The notes under the pieces: generated by a model | The model's input: the letters and a program-made list of their open reading frames with translations, nothing else | What the model was told of the DNA's origin: nothing | Database searches by the model: none | Part shown: positions 1-13,500 of the stretch, piece after piece | How the letters are laid out: each line of letters opens with the position of its first letter | How positions within the stretch are numbered: the stretch's first letter is position 1 | Made by a program: the position numbers and the translations under genes | NCBI GenBank assembly: GCA_028274465.1 | Contig: CM051457.1 | Span: forward strand, 99,695,982 to 99,759,981 | DNA from: Plantago ovata | Taxonomy: Eukaryota > Streptophyta > Magnoliopsida > Lamiales > Plantaginaceae | Direction: 5' to 3' | Length of the DNA stretch: 64,000 bases

Positions 1-46
<46 letters not shown>
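1..46. repeat. ATA/TAA microsatellite
   Basis: Uninterrupted trinucleotide array at the window edge. A second array of the same unit lies at 287-339, on the other side of a short coding remnant, so the two may be related to the (TAA)n tail of a retroposed sequence. Confidence 0.95.
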
Positions 47-255
47 GAGGAAGTATTCTTCAAAGTGTGCTGAGAACGGCTACTCGTTCATCCCTTTTGC
101 CTTCTCTTCTTTTGGAGAACTGGATGAGGAGGCCTTGGGCACACTTTCGCGCCTCAAGCGCTTATCTGTTAGTCACCTTTCTAGACTTAGCTTTTGTATC
201 CAGAAAGGAGTGGGAGCACAGCTCGTCTCTCGACTTCCTTCCAATTTCGCGTGAT
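47..255 (+). pseudogene. Retroelement-like coding remnant with TAA tail
   Basis: Reading from about 97 to the TGA at 253-255 gives a peptide that includes FGELDEEALGTLSRLKRLS and ends GVGAQLVSRLPSNFA. I recognise this ending as a recurrent plant repeat-associated sequence, often annotated as reverse-transcriptase-like, but from memory only. There is no room for a full gene. A short spacer and a TAA array (287-339) follow the stop, as expected for the 3' tail of a retroposed copy. It may equally be a fragment of an unrelated host gene. Confidence 0.35.
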
Positions 256-286
256 TAATAAAAGTCTAGTTAAAAAAATAAATAAA

Positions 287-288
287 TA

Positions 289-339
<51 letters not shown>
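287..339. repeat. AAATA/TAA microsatellite
   Basis: Begins as AAATA units and becomes a pure TAA array. It directly follows the coding remnant at 47-255. Confidence 0.95.
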
Positions 340-1561
340 TCTGAATGCAACATTGTCGTTTAATGGTCATATATTTCTAGTTTAAAATCATATATTCTAC
401 TTGCTGTCCCAATGAATTGTTTACGAGAGTGTATTACATATTTGTTAGGCAGTATTATTATATGTATATACTATATAGTAGTTGGACCATAAAAATGTAG
501 TAAAAAAAGGCGCGTAAAAATAGCGTAAACTATTGATTGAGGCGGACAAATAAGGGAAACATAAACAGTTGATAGGATATAAGGACTACCAGAGTATTTG
601 AAGAAAAATTCCAGGCATGGAGGAGTAAAATTACAGCTTAGTTAGCATTCTTTAGCAAGAAGCTTAAGTTTATAAGCCTATATAGAAAAGGAAAATTCAT
701 ATGGAGCTGAAAAGGGTTTACACCAATGAACAAAGGAAAGCTGGACACAAAAGGAGGTTTGGTTAAACAGAGAACATTTACAATCAGAGAGAGAACCGTC
801 TCAAGCTGTTGATGCAATTAGATATTTTCTGTAAAGCAGTTCATTATCTTGAGGAGGGTTAACAGGAAGAATCAAACAGCAGTGGCAAGACAGAGAAGGT
901 CACTTCTCCAGTAAGTTGAAGTCACTATATGAACTACTATTAAAGTTATGTCTTTAGTGGGCACATCTTGCAAGGAAATCGATCAGACAACAGACACTTT
1001 TCTTGAGAAAAGATGTTGCTTTCTCATTAAACATTTGCAGTTAGAAACTTAGAATAGAAAGATACTTCGACACAAATTTCAAGTATAATAAACTAATTCT
1101 TATCTTTATATATTCATATGGAGTGCGTTCAAGTTTTTGAAAAATGTATGACAGGGAGAGAAGGTGAAATTTCATGTTCAAGGAGAACCTGCATTTGTCG
1201 GGGAATGCGACAAGCTGGGGCAAAGAAGTAGGGCACTTAGAATCAATGGTTTGTTTAAGAGTAATGGGACTGTAGAGGTAAACCGTCATGTGCTACAATT
1301 TCATCCGGCAAGAAGAGTTCAAGTAGAGAAATTTAAAGAGCAAACAAAACAAATGCTTAATAGTGACGTTAATGCTATTTCCCCTACATCAATAGGAGAA
1401 GAGTAGTAGTAAAGAACCGCTATGCTAAGCATTTGCTATAGCGACTGCTATTGACAACTATGGGTGGCACAATCAGTAAAGGTGTAAATGCAAAAGCATA
1501 ATCTGCTAGTATGGTAGGTGGTTAATCAATTGTCAGCAATAGCTACCATCTTAAAACTTGC
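340..1561. other. Non-coding stretch: 3' flank or last intron of the host gene
   Basis: AT-rich, with no exon of the large minus-strand gene that I can find, although that gene still needs its C-terminal exon(s). One plus-strand open frame (1164-1406) reads like coding sequence (for example NRHVLQFHPARRVQVEKF) and ends in TAG, but I do not recognise it. It has no obvious neighbouring exon and may be a captured or decayed fragment. Confidence 0.5.
1556..1561 (-). other. Non-canonical GC splice donor (GCAAGT)
   Basis: On the minus strand exon 24 ends ...GCACAG and is followed by GCAAGT rather than GTAAGT. The context AG|GCAAGT is the classic form of the minor GC-AG intron class. The protein family continues past this point, so an intron is required here. 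Confidence 0.6.
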
Positions 1562-4500
1562 CTGTGCTTGCCTTTCCTTCTCCATGTCAAGATTGTGCTG
1601 CAACTCTCTGGTTTTTGCACGCTCAAGTTCCAGTAGTTGCCGCCTCTCAAGTTCCTTTTCTACTTCACTTGTTTTCTCTCTGATACACCAAAAGCATCTT
1701 TCACTAATAGGTATAAAACTGAAATATTGTAATCAAAAAGATTTTACAATTTTAAAAAATCAAATGAGAAAAAAGGGAAAGATCAATACCTATCAAGTTT
1801 CTGAAGGAGTTCTGCTTCTCTTAAAGCTGCATCCTCTAAAAATTGTTGGCGAGTACGTCTCACAAGAAGCTTCTGATGCCTTCGAGCTGCTATTTTTTCC
1901 CTGAGTTTTGCTTTTTCTCTGATGAAAAGTTGCATAGCAGAATGTAAGCATTGTACTAGTGCAGACCCTGTTTCTTAATTTTATTTGTGTTTTTTCTTTT
2001 GCCTCCTGAAGTAAAAGTTGAGGTTTTAATCTCTTATTGTTGATTCAGAGCAGCTTGTAGCACTTTTGAAGCTCAGTGTTAAGAAGTTAGAAAATATATA
2101 CATAGGTTTGAAAGGATCAGCTCAATATGCAGCACATATACCACTAAATATATGATCCAGCCAACTAGAGTAACATGAAATTTTCTGGAAACAATAGTCG
2201 GGGCCCAATCATCAAACTATACTTCTGATTCATCAATCATCACATTGCCTTATCAATAAAGCAAAACTATGAAAGTTGAGACATGGATTGAGAGTACATA
2301 CATGGATCTAATTTCATCCTTAATTTGCATCAAACGCCGTTCATCCTTCGTATAAGCTGCATGACACAAATCATTTAATTTAAGCAATAAGCCAATAACA
2401 TATCAAATCTCGCAAGAAACTAGGGTGGCAATGAACTATACTAAACCTTACGAAAAGAGTCTAAGTGAATGCATGTGAATGTTGTTCAATGCACTCAACA
2501 TTTAGTCATCCTAGTGAGCAAAATATTTGAAGAGCCTCAAGTTGTAAGAGCATGCATGTCTAACAAAAACAAGGAGATTATTACTGGATAAAAATGGTAG
2601 CTGATGCCAATCTTGGTATTCCAACGATGAATCAGATGGCTGATGTTCCGTTTTTAGAAGTTCCATTTCAATTTCAGCTTCTTCTAGTTCCTGAAACCAA
2701 TAATTGAAATATAATTAAAAGATTTAAAGAAGGTTTAAACATAAATAACAATAAGATGACAGGGCAGACCATGGTCTTGTGGTCAACTTCCTTAGCAAAG
2801 AAATCAAAATATGATCTGGCGGAGGTTAAATTACCAATAACCTGCAATAGAGGAATATTTATGTCAGGAACCACCAAAACAACATACACCAAAAGACAGA
2901 GAATGAATAAACTAAAGTTTCATTCACGACACACTATCACCCTTCTTTCCTGTTCTACTCAACAGAAATAATTGGCACTACCTTCAATGATCAATCTAAA
3001 TACACAATCAGAGAGCACTTTAAATTGCACAAAGACTATCTGGAAAGTTAAAAAGAATCAACACCTAGGGAAGGGTAAACCATTCTTAAGATGGAAAGTG
3101 CATAACTTCCTCTAGCAAACAAATATATCAGCACAGTACATATACAACTAGAATACATTGCAGCCAACTCTAGCGAAAACAATGTTAAGCTTTTCTGTAT
3201 TATCTTTCCTATACTTGACAGAAGACCCACATTCCAGAAACAAAACTGATGAAATTAAAGACGCTGGGTAGCTGCTCAGAATCGCATACCTGAAGAATAG
3301 ATTCACGTGTCGTCATGAAATCTGGAAGCTGCTCCTTTGGAGAACTTGATGAGAGTACTTCCTTTAAAATCTACACCAACAAAGTATGTTATGTAAGAGA
3401 ATATATCAGTCATGATGACATAGTAAAATACGGAGAAAGGAAACAATGAAAACGGACAGGAAGCATAGGCACAGATAACTTTATTGGTAACCAGGACAAG
3501 AAGCATATATAAAGATTTGCAACTGTCAAACTTCTACTGTTAACAATTAACATTTCTTGCAGAGGACCAAAATCATGCACAAAAGCTGTTTATATGAAGA
3601 TTTATGTAGAACTTCAAGTAACATCATTTCTTGTAGATGCAAGGAAGTACTCTACTTCTGGTCCATAATATGGTACTGAATCACAGAAGTCCTGATAGAA
3701 CCGAAGATAATCAAGAGAAACTATGAACCTGAACTGAGACCTTTTTGGTGCAACAAGTTGCTTTGTATTAATAAACTCAGAAACAACAAACAAAAAACAA
3801 TAAAGAAATATACTCCACTCTTAAGAGAGCGACCAATCCTCAGCGGACGAACTTAACTAGACACGTACTGAAAAGATGAATATAAACTACTGACCTATGC
3901 TCCTTATATAGGAGTAAACTAATATGAAACCAACTAGGACTTTAATTCTGACGTACTAAGGAACTAACTAAGGATTCCAATCCTAATTCCATTAAGACGC
4001 TAATTTATTCCTAATTAAGGAGTGACTTGTGTCTTCTAGTGTAAACATACACCACAGGAGGCTTGTCCTTTTCCTTTTGAACCTGGGAATCTATTTCCGT
4101 AACAAGTACTCACACACACATACATAATCACAATTATCTGAAAGCATTTACAAGCATATACAGGTCTACCTCTTTAGCCCGGCCTTCATTTTTCTTAAGT
4201 CTGCATAATGCTTCACAAGCACTTTTCTCAAAGCCAGTGCAATAAAACCTACCTACAAAAATATTCACAAGAAAGTGATATCAAACATAGTACTTAGGAT
4301 ACGTCCATCAGGAAATAGCTACATAACTAGTATGTTGGCAGCAACACCAGAATAGTTACCATTTCTAGATATTGCAATAGTTTCAATATTACTCCAAATA
4401 TGTTCTGGAATCAAGGATATATCTTCAGCTGGAGAATAAAGGCAAACACTGGCAATGAGCACCAATGAAAACTGAGTCAACGGCCCATAACTCGTAGGTA

Positions 4501-7500
4501 GTGCAAGAGTTGTCAAACATTGAACAACACTGTCAGCTGCTGCCAGAAATGACTGTAATGTGTTCCGTTCAGCAAATGGTATGTAGCTGATAAGAAGTGA
4601 TGTTGCATGAGTTCGTAAGAGCAATGATTTGTCTGATGACGCCACTAGAGCCACCTGATCCCATGTAGCCGAGACCAGAAGAGATAGAAATCGCTCAGTA
4701 GTCAAATGTAGTAAATCAGATGTTTCTACTGTAATTTCAGTTTTCGAGGACAAAAAAGACCTCCCATCAACATCTTGACCAACAAGTCTGCCCAAATGCT
4801 TTAACGCAATATAACGCTGTTCAGGCTCCAAATGACCAAGCATTGCTGAGAAGAGATCAATAAAAGGAAGTTCAGCTTGCCCATTGTCTTCGAGCTTTCT
4901 TGCTAGTAACACTGACAGTAGCTTATCAGTCTGTAGCCTCCAACACATATTTGGGGCACAATTGGAGAAGTTCTTAATCGCTGAGCATACATCAGCGACC
5001 ACTTTATCCGAAAAAATGGATAGAGGCAGCCCCAATATTGAGTCGAGAAGTACAAATGCAACCTCCCAGAAGTGGTTTTCCTGAAGCAGCAAAATCATTT
5101 TAACAAATCCTTCAAGACTGCTCCTCCAAAAATCTGGGAACTCTTCAACAAGTTCAGTCGGATTATATTTCTCGGCCTCTGAAGAAACAGAAACTTTATC
5201 AGCACACAGACATAAGCACCTGGAATAAATGAAACAGTCAGCAGTTGTTACAGCCAACTTCTTTGCCAATGCATGGTGTATTATCCAGCAATTCTCCAAA
5301 GTCGGATTGAGCTTTGAAATGAGAGCCTCTAAGTTACTGCAAAGAGACTTTATTTCCTCCAAAGTCAATTGACCAGCATTTTGATTGACATCAGAAACTG
5401 CAGTAATGTCATCCAGATGCTTTTCTGGCACCTTGGTAGAAGGCCTACAAATGTCATTAAGAACACAGGTGATGGACTTGGAAGAATCATCAACTGTACC
5501 AATGATAGCATCAGAATGCAGACTCGTTTCAAGTGGAATGATTCCCCAGACTCTCAAACTACCAATGAGTAAGTGTTTACAGTTTTCCATGAGAACCTGA
5601 TATGCACAAATATAATCAGGAAAAACAGTTGTTTCCTCGAAAGAGGCGAACTCAGCCCACAATATGGAAGACTGCAATAATTCCGTTTTACACTGGAAGG
5701 ATAGATCACCAAACATAGTAGCCAAAACAAAAATTGTCAGTGCAGGGCATCTTCCTCTTTCAGATGCAGTACCTTGATTCTCATCAGGGCATCTGATGCA
5801 ATTGAAAAGCTCACCAAAACATACTGATTCGAAATTCTCACATGACTCATTTATCAACAGTTTCTCTTCATCAGGAACCTTAGTTAGAGAATGAACGATA
5901 ATAGGCTTTAATAACCGCAATACCGAATCAAGAAATGCCACATCACAGTACGAGGACCTACACAGGGCCACTAGCACTTGCATGACTCGGGGTATCTCCG
6001 GAACCAGTGCTTCCATGTGTTCAACTACGATGACTTCAAGCATGTACAGAATGACGGCTTTTGCATTTTTCGCAACAAAACCTTTGAAATAATCAGACCT
6101 GTGCAGGAGAAATTGACACTTCTCGCTTTGGACAAATGGCCAGGAACACAAATTTGCCAACCAACTTATGAGATCAGGCACAACTGTTGAAGAAAGAAAT
6201 TTCAATTGCAATCCAACAGCTTCCAATATAGTCTCGCCAAATGCTTCAAATTCTTTCTTCAAAGTTGGAAATAATTTACTAATGTCAGGATATAAAACAT
6301 GAAAAGATTGCACGGCATCTTGATGATAACTTTTGGCCCCATCCTCAAACTTGATATCGGGGTGACCACCGATTTCTTCAATGCTCTTGTTTACATTTTT
6401 CTGTTCAATCATGTTATCTACTAGAGAAAGGTCATCAGAGAATATTGACAACAGATGTATTAACTGTGATAAATCAGAAACAAGGAAGAGCCGCTCTTTA
6501 ATGTACTGTTTTGCATTATGTGCAATGGCCATCCAACCGAAGTACCTAACCAGAGGGAAAGGAGAAGATGAAAAAGAAGGTACTTTTAGCAACCAGACCG
6601 AAGAAGGAATCAAGTTGGAAAACTGAAACCCACTTCTAACGTTGATTGAAACTTCAGATCTTCCATTGCTGCCACTTGATGCGATGACCAATCTCTTAAG
6701 AAGTGACAGGCCGCGTTGCAATTCAGGCAGCCCAGAATAGCTTAACTGCTTATTCTCATCCTTCAATTCCACGCTCAATGATTCAGCAAAATTTAATATC
6801 AATTCAACTACATGTTCAGGAGAACAGCAGAGTTTGGTAGCTGAATGCAACAAAAATAATAGGCACCACATCAGAATCTCACGGGTAGAATGTTGCTCGC
6901 CAACTGCATCCGTATGCAGACGACGAATTAAAAATCTACATAGAAGTGATTGATTCTGTCGAACCAAAGTAACAGCATCTGCTGAAAGAGTATCTTCCTG
7001 GGACAACTTTATGACTCCCTCATCCCCTTCAACATCTGATCCAGTAGTCTCATCCTCCGATTCCACTTTATGGCACTTCCTATCCAAGTCAGCTGCCTCA
7101 ATCAGAAGTTCAATGACAACTCTGTCTCTTTTCCTTTCAATATCAGCCACCAGTTTCAAATTTTTGTCTGTGGGTCGGACAATTCTATTGATATCTGCAC
7201 GTCCGTGGTTCTCACTGGACCTCATAGCAAGAAATTTTCCCAAATCAGTTGACATGTCCTTCATAGCACGAGGAACGATGTAACATTCTGCTGCAAGAAG
7301 CAAAGCGTCAATGGCAACATCTTGGCTCTCGGGAGAAATCTCACCCTGTGAGTGCAAGTCCAGAGCTAATCGTCTAAACTCAGAGGCCTTCAACTCACAT
7401 TCTCTATAACTCATAAGTTGTGAATAATCAGCCAGTAAATTATATGATTCTGTATCCTGGCCCATATCTGATCCAAGATTGTTCTGGAACTGGTTGCTCA

Positions 7501-10500
7501 ATTTCTTCTGATCGACATTATTGGGCTCCAAATGGTTTAAATGGCCTGCATCAGAAAGTTTTATGTCTGCAGTCGCACGAACAAGAGTAAGTGACATTCT
7601 AATCAGTTCCTTTGGAGCAAAGAGAAGACCCGCATCTTCAGGAGGATCAGTTCTTCCATTAGTATCAACATCATCAACTTTTATATCGGCATGCTCTTGC
7701 TCGTTTGACTTGAAAGAGTAGGCTCCATTACGAGAGGAAGGAGCTGCCTTGTCGACCTCTACGGAAGAAGACTTGCGACTATCGATATCATGTGGCAATT
7801 GTAATTGGGCATCCAAAACGGAAAGAAGCACACTGCACATCAAATACTAAACTTGTAATTGTACTGTTATGCATGACTATCTGCATAAGATAACCATTTA
7901 CAGAAAACCTCATGGTTTGAAATGTGCGGAGGGAATGAAAATGGCCAATGCTGTAAAAGAATACAGAAAACGAAAAGGGAAATATGAAAAATCATTCTTA
8001 AATGTACAAAGTTGAGTCAATTAGTTCTTGTCGATATTACCTAGGAGAAACTGACCCTCGCCTCCACTCAGTTTCCAATGATGGAAGCACAGCGGCCTTC
8101 TTAATGGCTGTGCGGATTACATTTACAGCTATTGCACAATTTCTTTCCTGATTTTCAGTAAAACCCGAAGAATCACTTGCAAATACAATGCCTTTTGTAG
8201 GATTTACTGCAGGATCCAGAAAAGGCTCCAGCATCTCCACCAAGAAAAGTATCCGGTGATTAGCATCCTAAAAGAAATTGAAAAAGTATTCCATTTAGTA
8301 CCATAAGTCCACTCTGCTCATTTGGTACCATAATTTGTCCACTCCAACTTTAGGTGCCATAAGTTAGAAAACTTCTAATTATGGTAGTTCAGTGAAATAT
8401 CCATCTAGCCGAACTTAAATTATGGCAAATTTGCTTCCCAATTCGAACGAATTGGCGAATTAGGTGTAAATCACCTGTTAATTTACCTATTTTCATTGGT
8501 TTTCTTTCGAGGTGAATTTTATTTAACACTAAAGCTATTGTGAAAGTAGCAATTTCCTCCAAACCTGAAAATATAAATAAAGTACGAAAACAAAAAAATA
8601 AAATATTTTCGAAACTGAAAAAACTAAAATGTTGGGTAAATTATTGAAACGAAAAGAAAAAATATCATTTTTATTTCTCTAAAGTATATGAAATTATTGC
8701 AATTCATTTGAGAAAATTATGGATAAATCATCAATTTGTTCGACTTTGTGTTGAATTTGACCTAATTTTAATTTTGTCTAGGAGGAAATTTCACTGGAGT
8801 ACCAAATTAGAATTTTTAAAAGTTACTGGACCAAAAGTGGGAGTGGAAAACTTACAGTACCACATGGGCAGATTGGTAAACATGTGGTACCAAGTGGAGG
8901 ATTTCCCAAACAAAGTAAAAGTTAGACCAGCCAGTGGTTGACAACTGTCAGCCTGTTCAATACGTTGTTCAGGTTCTAATAACTTCAAACATGGAAGAAC
9001 CTTATATTTTGCAATTATATCATCCATGCTGCCAGACAGTGCCAGGACAATATATTTGAGGGCAGCACGTGCACGGGGGAGTGAGTACTGAGCGCCCTGA
9101 CAGAGTAAAGAGAGAGAGAGAACTTATCAATGACAGAGCATTACAATAGCAGTGAATGAGCATAACTAACAAACAAGATGCTGGTTAACCACTTGAACAC
9201 TAATCATCTCTATAAGCTGTATTGCTCCAAAAGAGTCAAATGATACCAAGGAGTACATCACAAACGTTTTCCAGCAGAGAGACCAACAACGCTGAACCTT
9301 TTAAAGCTTAATGTTCTTTCAACTTCTTAAACTATAAGAGCAACAAGATTCAGGCGTACATTCAACACATATCATTAGATTAGATTCTCATTTCAAGCAT
9401 AATCTGCCAACCAACGTAAGCATCCTAGATGGATGTAAATAAATTCTGTCTTTAGGGATCAGTTTTCTTCAAAGAGAAACTTCCCCAGTTGGCTCTTTCT
9501 TTTCTGTGACCAGTATGATGAATGCATAGTATAATAAAAAGAGCACAAGTAAATGTTAAAGCTTATGGCAGCAAAACAAGCATATGAAGCCAGATTATCC
9601 AGATATTCTCGGAACAACTAGAACAAAACACTACGAAAAGACTATGCACTCGAGCAAAACACCAAAAATAAGTATGCGCTGAGTCTACCTGGATGACACC
9701 TAAAAGGTCCTCTAGGAGCTCAATAGCCAAGTCTACCTGTAATTTGGGATATAAGAAGCGCACTGATAAAGACAGTTACACCAGATGCTGAATCCATAAA
9801 CACACATACTCTGTTTATAACTCATACAACCTTTGCAATTACTTGACCTATCCATGGAGCCAAGACCCCAGAACAAAGATCGATTAGAACACATGCTGCC
9901 TTAGCCTGCAAAGGAAAAAGCGGACTGAAGCAATTTATTCACTAGCTCAATTTCAGGCAAGCAAAAAAGAAAAGTGGTAAAATTCAGATCAGCAGAAGGA
10001 TCCTAAAGATTCTTTTGTTTTCCACCCTATCATCTCTTGAACTTAAGAATAGAAGAAGCGGTAACTTACATGTGATGGTGAAAAAGATGATAAATAGCCA
10101 GCACAAGCACGGAGTAGAGGGCGGTAAGTTGTTGAGGATGAAGTTACAACTATCTGCAAATGTGGCAGAAAGGCCGAATCAGATTTAAATTTGAATAGGC
10201 ACAATTACAACAAACTTACTGTTAGACCATATTATACCTGAGACATTGCATTTTGTACGAATGGTTGTTTCCAAAGAGAAAACTTGTCATCTAGTTGGAA
10301 AGAACTGTTGACAGTAGGTCGAAGTGCTACACAAGCAGACAGAAAGGGCCAAATAAATGTCAGCATGAGTTCCTTTCTTGCTATAGTAAAGAACCGCATA
10401 CTAAAACTTAGAAGTGGGCTAAAATTTGGAGTCAATTTAAGCATTCTAATCCTATCATCATCATATTCATATGAATACTTTTATTCAACTCCAAAATATT

Positions 10501-13500
10501 CTACTTGGGAGAATGGTCATTTCAGTCTTGTTTCATAGGGGAAGACATGACACCTGCACTCAATAGTTTGCTCTGACCAGCACAATTTGGACAAGATTTT
10601 TTCCAATTGTTGACAAAAAAAGGCTCCTGCTGCAAAATTTATTGGACCAGAATCTTCATTTCACACCTAATAAGTATTTTTAAATATCATAGGGCATAAG
10701 GCGGCGGAGCGTTATAACTTATAAGTGACTTGAAGTGGGGCGAATGCCCTGTGGCATGGGGCGAAGTTTCGGTAGCAATTAGAACCTTAGTACCTCTTCG
10801 TGGTACCAGTAAAATTATGTAGCAACAAGTTACATGTCAGGTGAACATATTTTTGGACTCTTAAATTTGAATAAAGATTGTACACAGCCTCTAACTAAAT
10901 AAAAGTCTAACAATTAGGAAGTCATTTATTTTATATTAGCATATTAAGTTGTGGTCGGCTTAGATTTGTCCATTTGTTATGACATCTGGAGCTGGGGGCA
11001 GTTTTTTAAACTTCACAATATGTACTTTTAAGAGTTGGGGTTAGAAGGAATTCAAAAACAAATTTTGGACCCTGTAGCTTCCCGTTTTGTTATCCCTATG
11101 CATCCTGACCCCCAAAAAATATTCCTTACAATCATTCATTGTTTAATTTACAGAAAAGCAGTATACAAACTAAACAGACGCAAGGGTCAACCAAACTAAC
11201 AAAAATGAAAATGTTTTAGCAATTTTTTAAACATGGATCTTAAGGCAATTAGATGATCCCAGAGGGAGAACGAAATGGAAAAGACCATCCAACCTGGAAG
11301 TAATGCTTGTATTAGTGGCAAGGACAACCATATGTCAGATGTGTTCTCTGCAAGCATTCTGCAGTGCGACGACTGAAACAGGACGGAGACAATCTCTTTA
11401 AGGTGACGACATAGAGCAAACATGATTACTAAATGTGTATGGTAAAAAATTCAGTTGTTGCGTGCAACAAACCTCAGATGCAGAAGCATAAAGAACATGC
11501 ATTAATCCTTCTTCAACTGCAGCATTATCTAGGAGATTTAAGCACGAGGGATCTAAATAATCATTGTGAATTTGAAACTCCTTCCCAAACAAGTCAGAAT
11601 AGTCATTTAAGAAAGTGGGATGGCATGCATCAAATTTCGGAGCCCCATCATCTCCAGAAGATATGATGTCAGAAGCTTTTGTGTGTGCTTCAGTCGTCAT
11701 AGGCTCCATGAGCCTGAACAGAATTCTAGATACCTAAATTCACAAGTTTGAGATGAGTGATTAGGTGGAGGTGGTTTGCAACCAACTAGCTGTAATAAAA
11801 GGTGGTTTGCAACCAACTAGCTGTAATAAAAGGTGGTTTGCAACCAACTAGCTGTAATAAAATTAGGTTCTGTAAACATGATTTTCTTATAATACTACAT
11901 TATTCACAGTTTTACCGCCCAATACTAATTCTTTATTCATTTGTATATTTAAATACTACCAACCTAAAACTATTTATTCACTGTTTACTCAAATAATACC
12001 TACTTACAAAATATTTCAATTCATTACTCACTTTTTCTTAAGCTTTGTCCTTGAGAGAAAACTGGCAAACTCTTTGGAAAACAGAGGCAGTACTATAATT
12101 ACCCACCAAGGACAGGGCAATAAGAAAGTTGGTATAAACATATCTCACCGTCCTGCACACATCTCCCAGTTTAGGATCTTTATAAGCCTTTCTGAGTAGC
12201 ATAAACAATGCATCGGGGCGGAATGCCATGTGACACGGAGTAGGTGATAACAGTGCTGGTGTGTTTCTTGATCTCCTTGGCTGTCCACAGTAAATGAAGT
12301 AATGTATTAGCCATCAAGTTAAATAGAAGTCAAATGGAGAAAAACGGGCCAAGTTGGTACGTGAAATAATTTAACTGATATAGAATAAACTTTTCTACTC
12401 TTTCTATCATACAAACTATCTGATCCAGAAGTGTTTTGCGTCTTTCAAAAGTATCCAAATGTTTTAGTGGGCAAGTATTCCAAGTTTAAACTCAATCACA
12501 AGATGGAAGAACCTTCATACCTTGAACAATTCCTATGAAACATGGAACATGAAAGAAATAACTATGTATTACATAAAACAGTATACTGCTTGTGAATTGT
12601 GATACCTATACCATTGGATGCACATCAAAGTTAAAGGCCCCACATATGAGGCATTTGAGGCGATTCTAAAAGAAAATTCAAGAGGTCATATTACACCAAT
12701 AAGATGTGCATGACTCATCACTCGGACCCCTTCCCTGATATGAACTCATGTTTAGATCCAGATCATGACCAATGGTATATCAAGAACCAACAGGATTGCA
12801 AAACCCTAAACGGCACGGATGGTAGGACCTAGGACATGGTACCCCCATCCAATTAGAACCAAGCAAAATTACATGACTAAGCTACATGGATACTTGGTCC
12901 TTCAGTAAGGCGTGACAACATCGCACATTTAAGGGGATAATGGGATAACGGATACCTGTCCTACATTGAATATCCATGTTAATGTTCTAGATGGAATGAG
13001 ACATTTTGGACGGTTCGAAACAACAAAACCGTGAGGCAGCAGCCAAAGTGGACAGTATCATACCAAAATCAATGTTGTATGTGGCTCATATTACGTACTA
13101 ATTCCTTATTTTATTGGAAATGCTTTGCCAAATGCTCCGAACAAAAAGGAAGATATTGTTGTCTCCGCTACAGAGTGAGAAAGTATACATATACAAAAAG
13201 CAGCATTTTGTGCGCAATCCGAGGAATGGTAGTTCGCTGGTCCACGCTGGCGTAAATGGAAAGAAAGGGCCATTGAGAAGCTTTGTAAAGCTTGAGGGCG
13301 AATTTGCTGTAGAGCACATGACAGCGATACCGACGTGGTTCTAGTCCAGATATAGTTTCATGTCTTGTGCTCTAACTGAAAGATATCCCTGCTAAAATAC
13401 TTACAGATTTCCCCATACAAATTTACTCTATTACTGTATTACATTTTTTTTTTTTTTTTCTAAAGAAAATTATATACATTTTCAATTTAGCAGACTAGCA

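Noticed and set aside
4319..4359. Stop codon after GNYSGVAANILVM in the large frame
   Set aside because: A GTAACT donor at 4359 precedes it and the next exon (4170-4252) continues the protein in phase.
7832..7843. ATG that would start a 1,174-residue protein on the minus strand
   Set aside because: These bases lie in the intron before exon 17. The reading phase joins exon 16 through a CAG acceptor at 7833, giving SVSPSVLLSVLD as in relatives.
10660..10780. GGCGGAGCG/GGGGCGAATG segment in a host intron, possibly a transposon scrap
   Set aside because: Too short and without paired ends or duplication to support a class.
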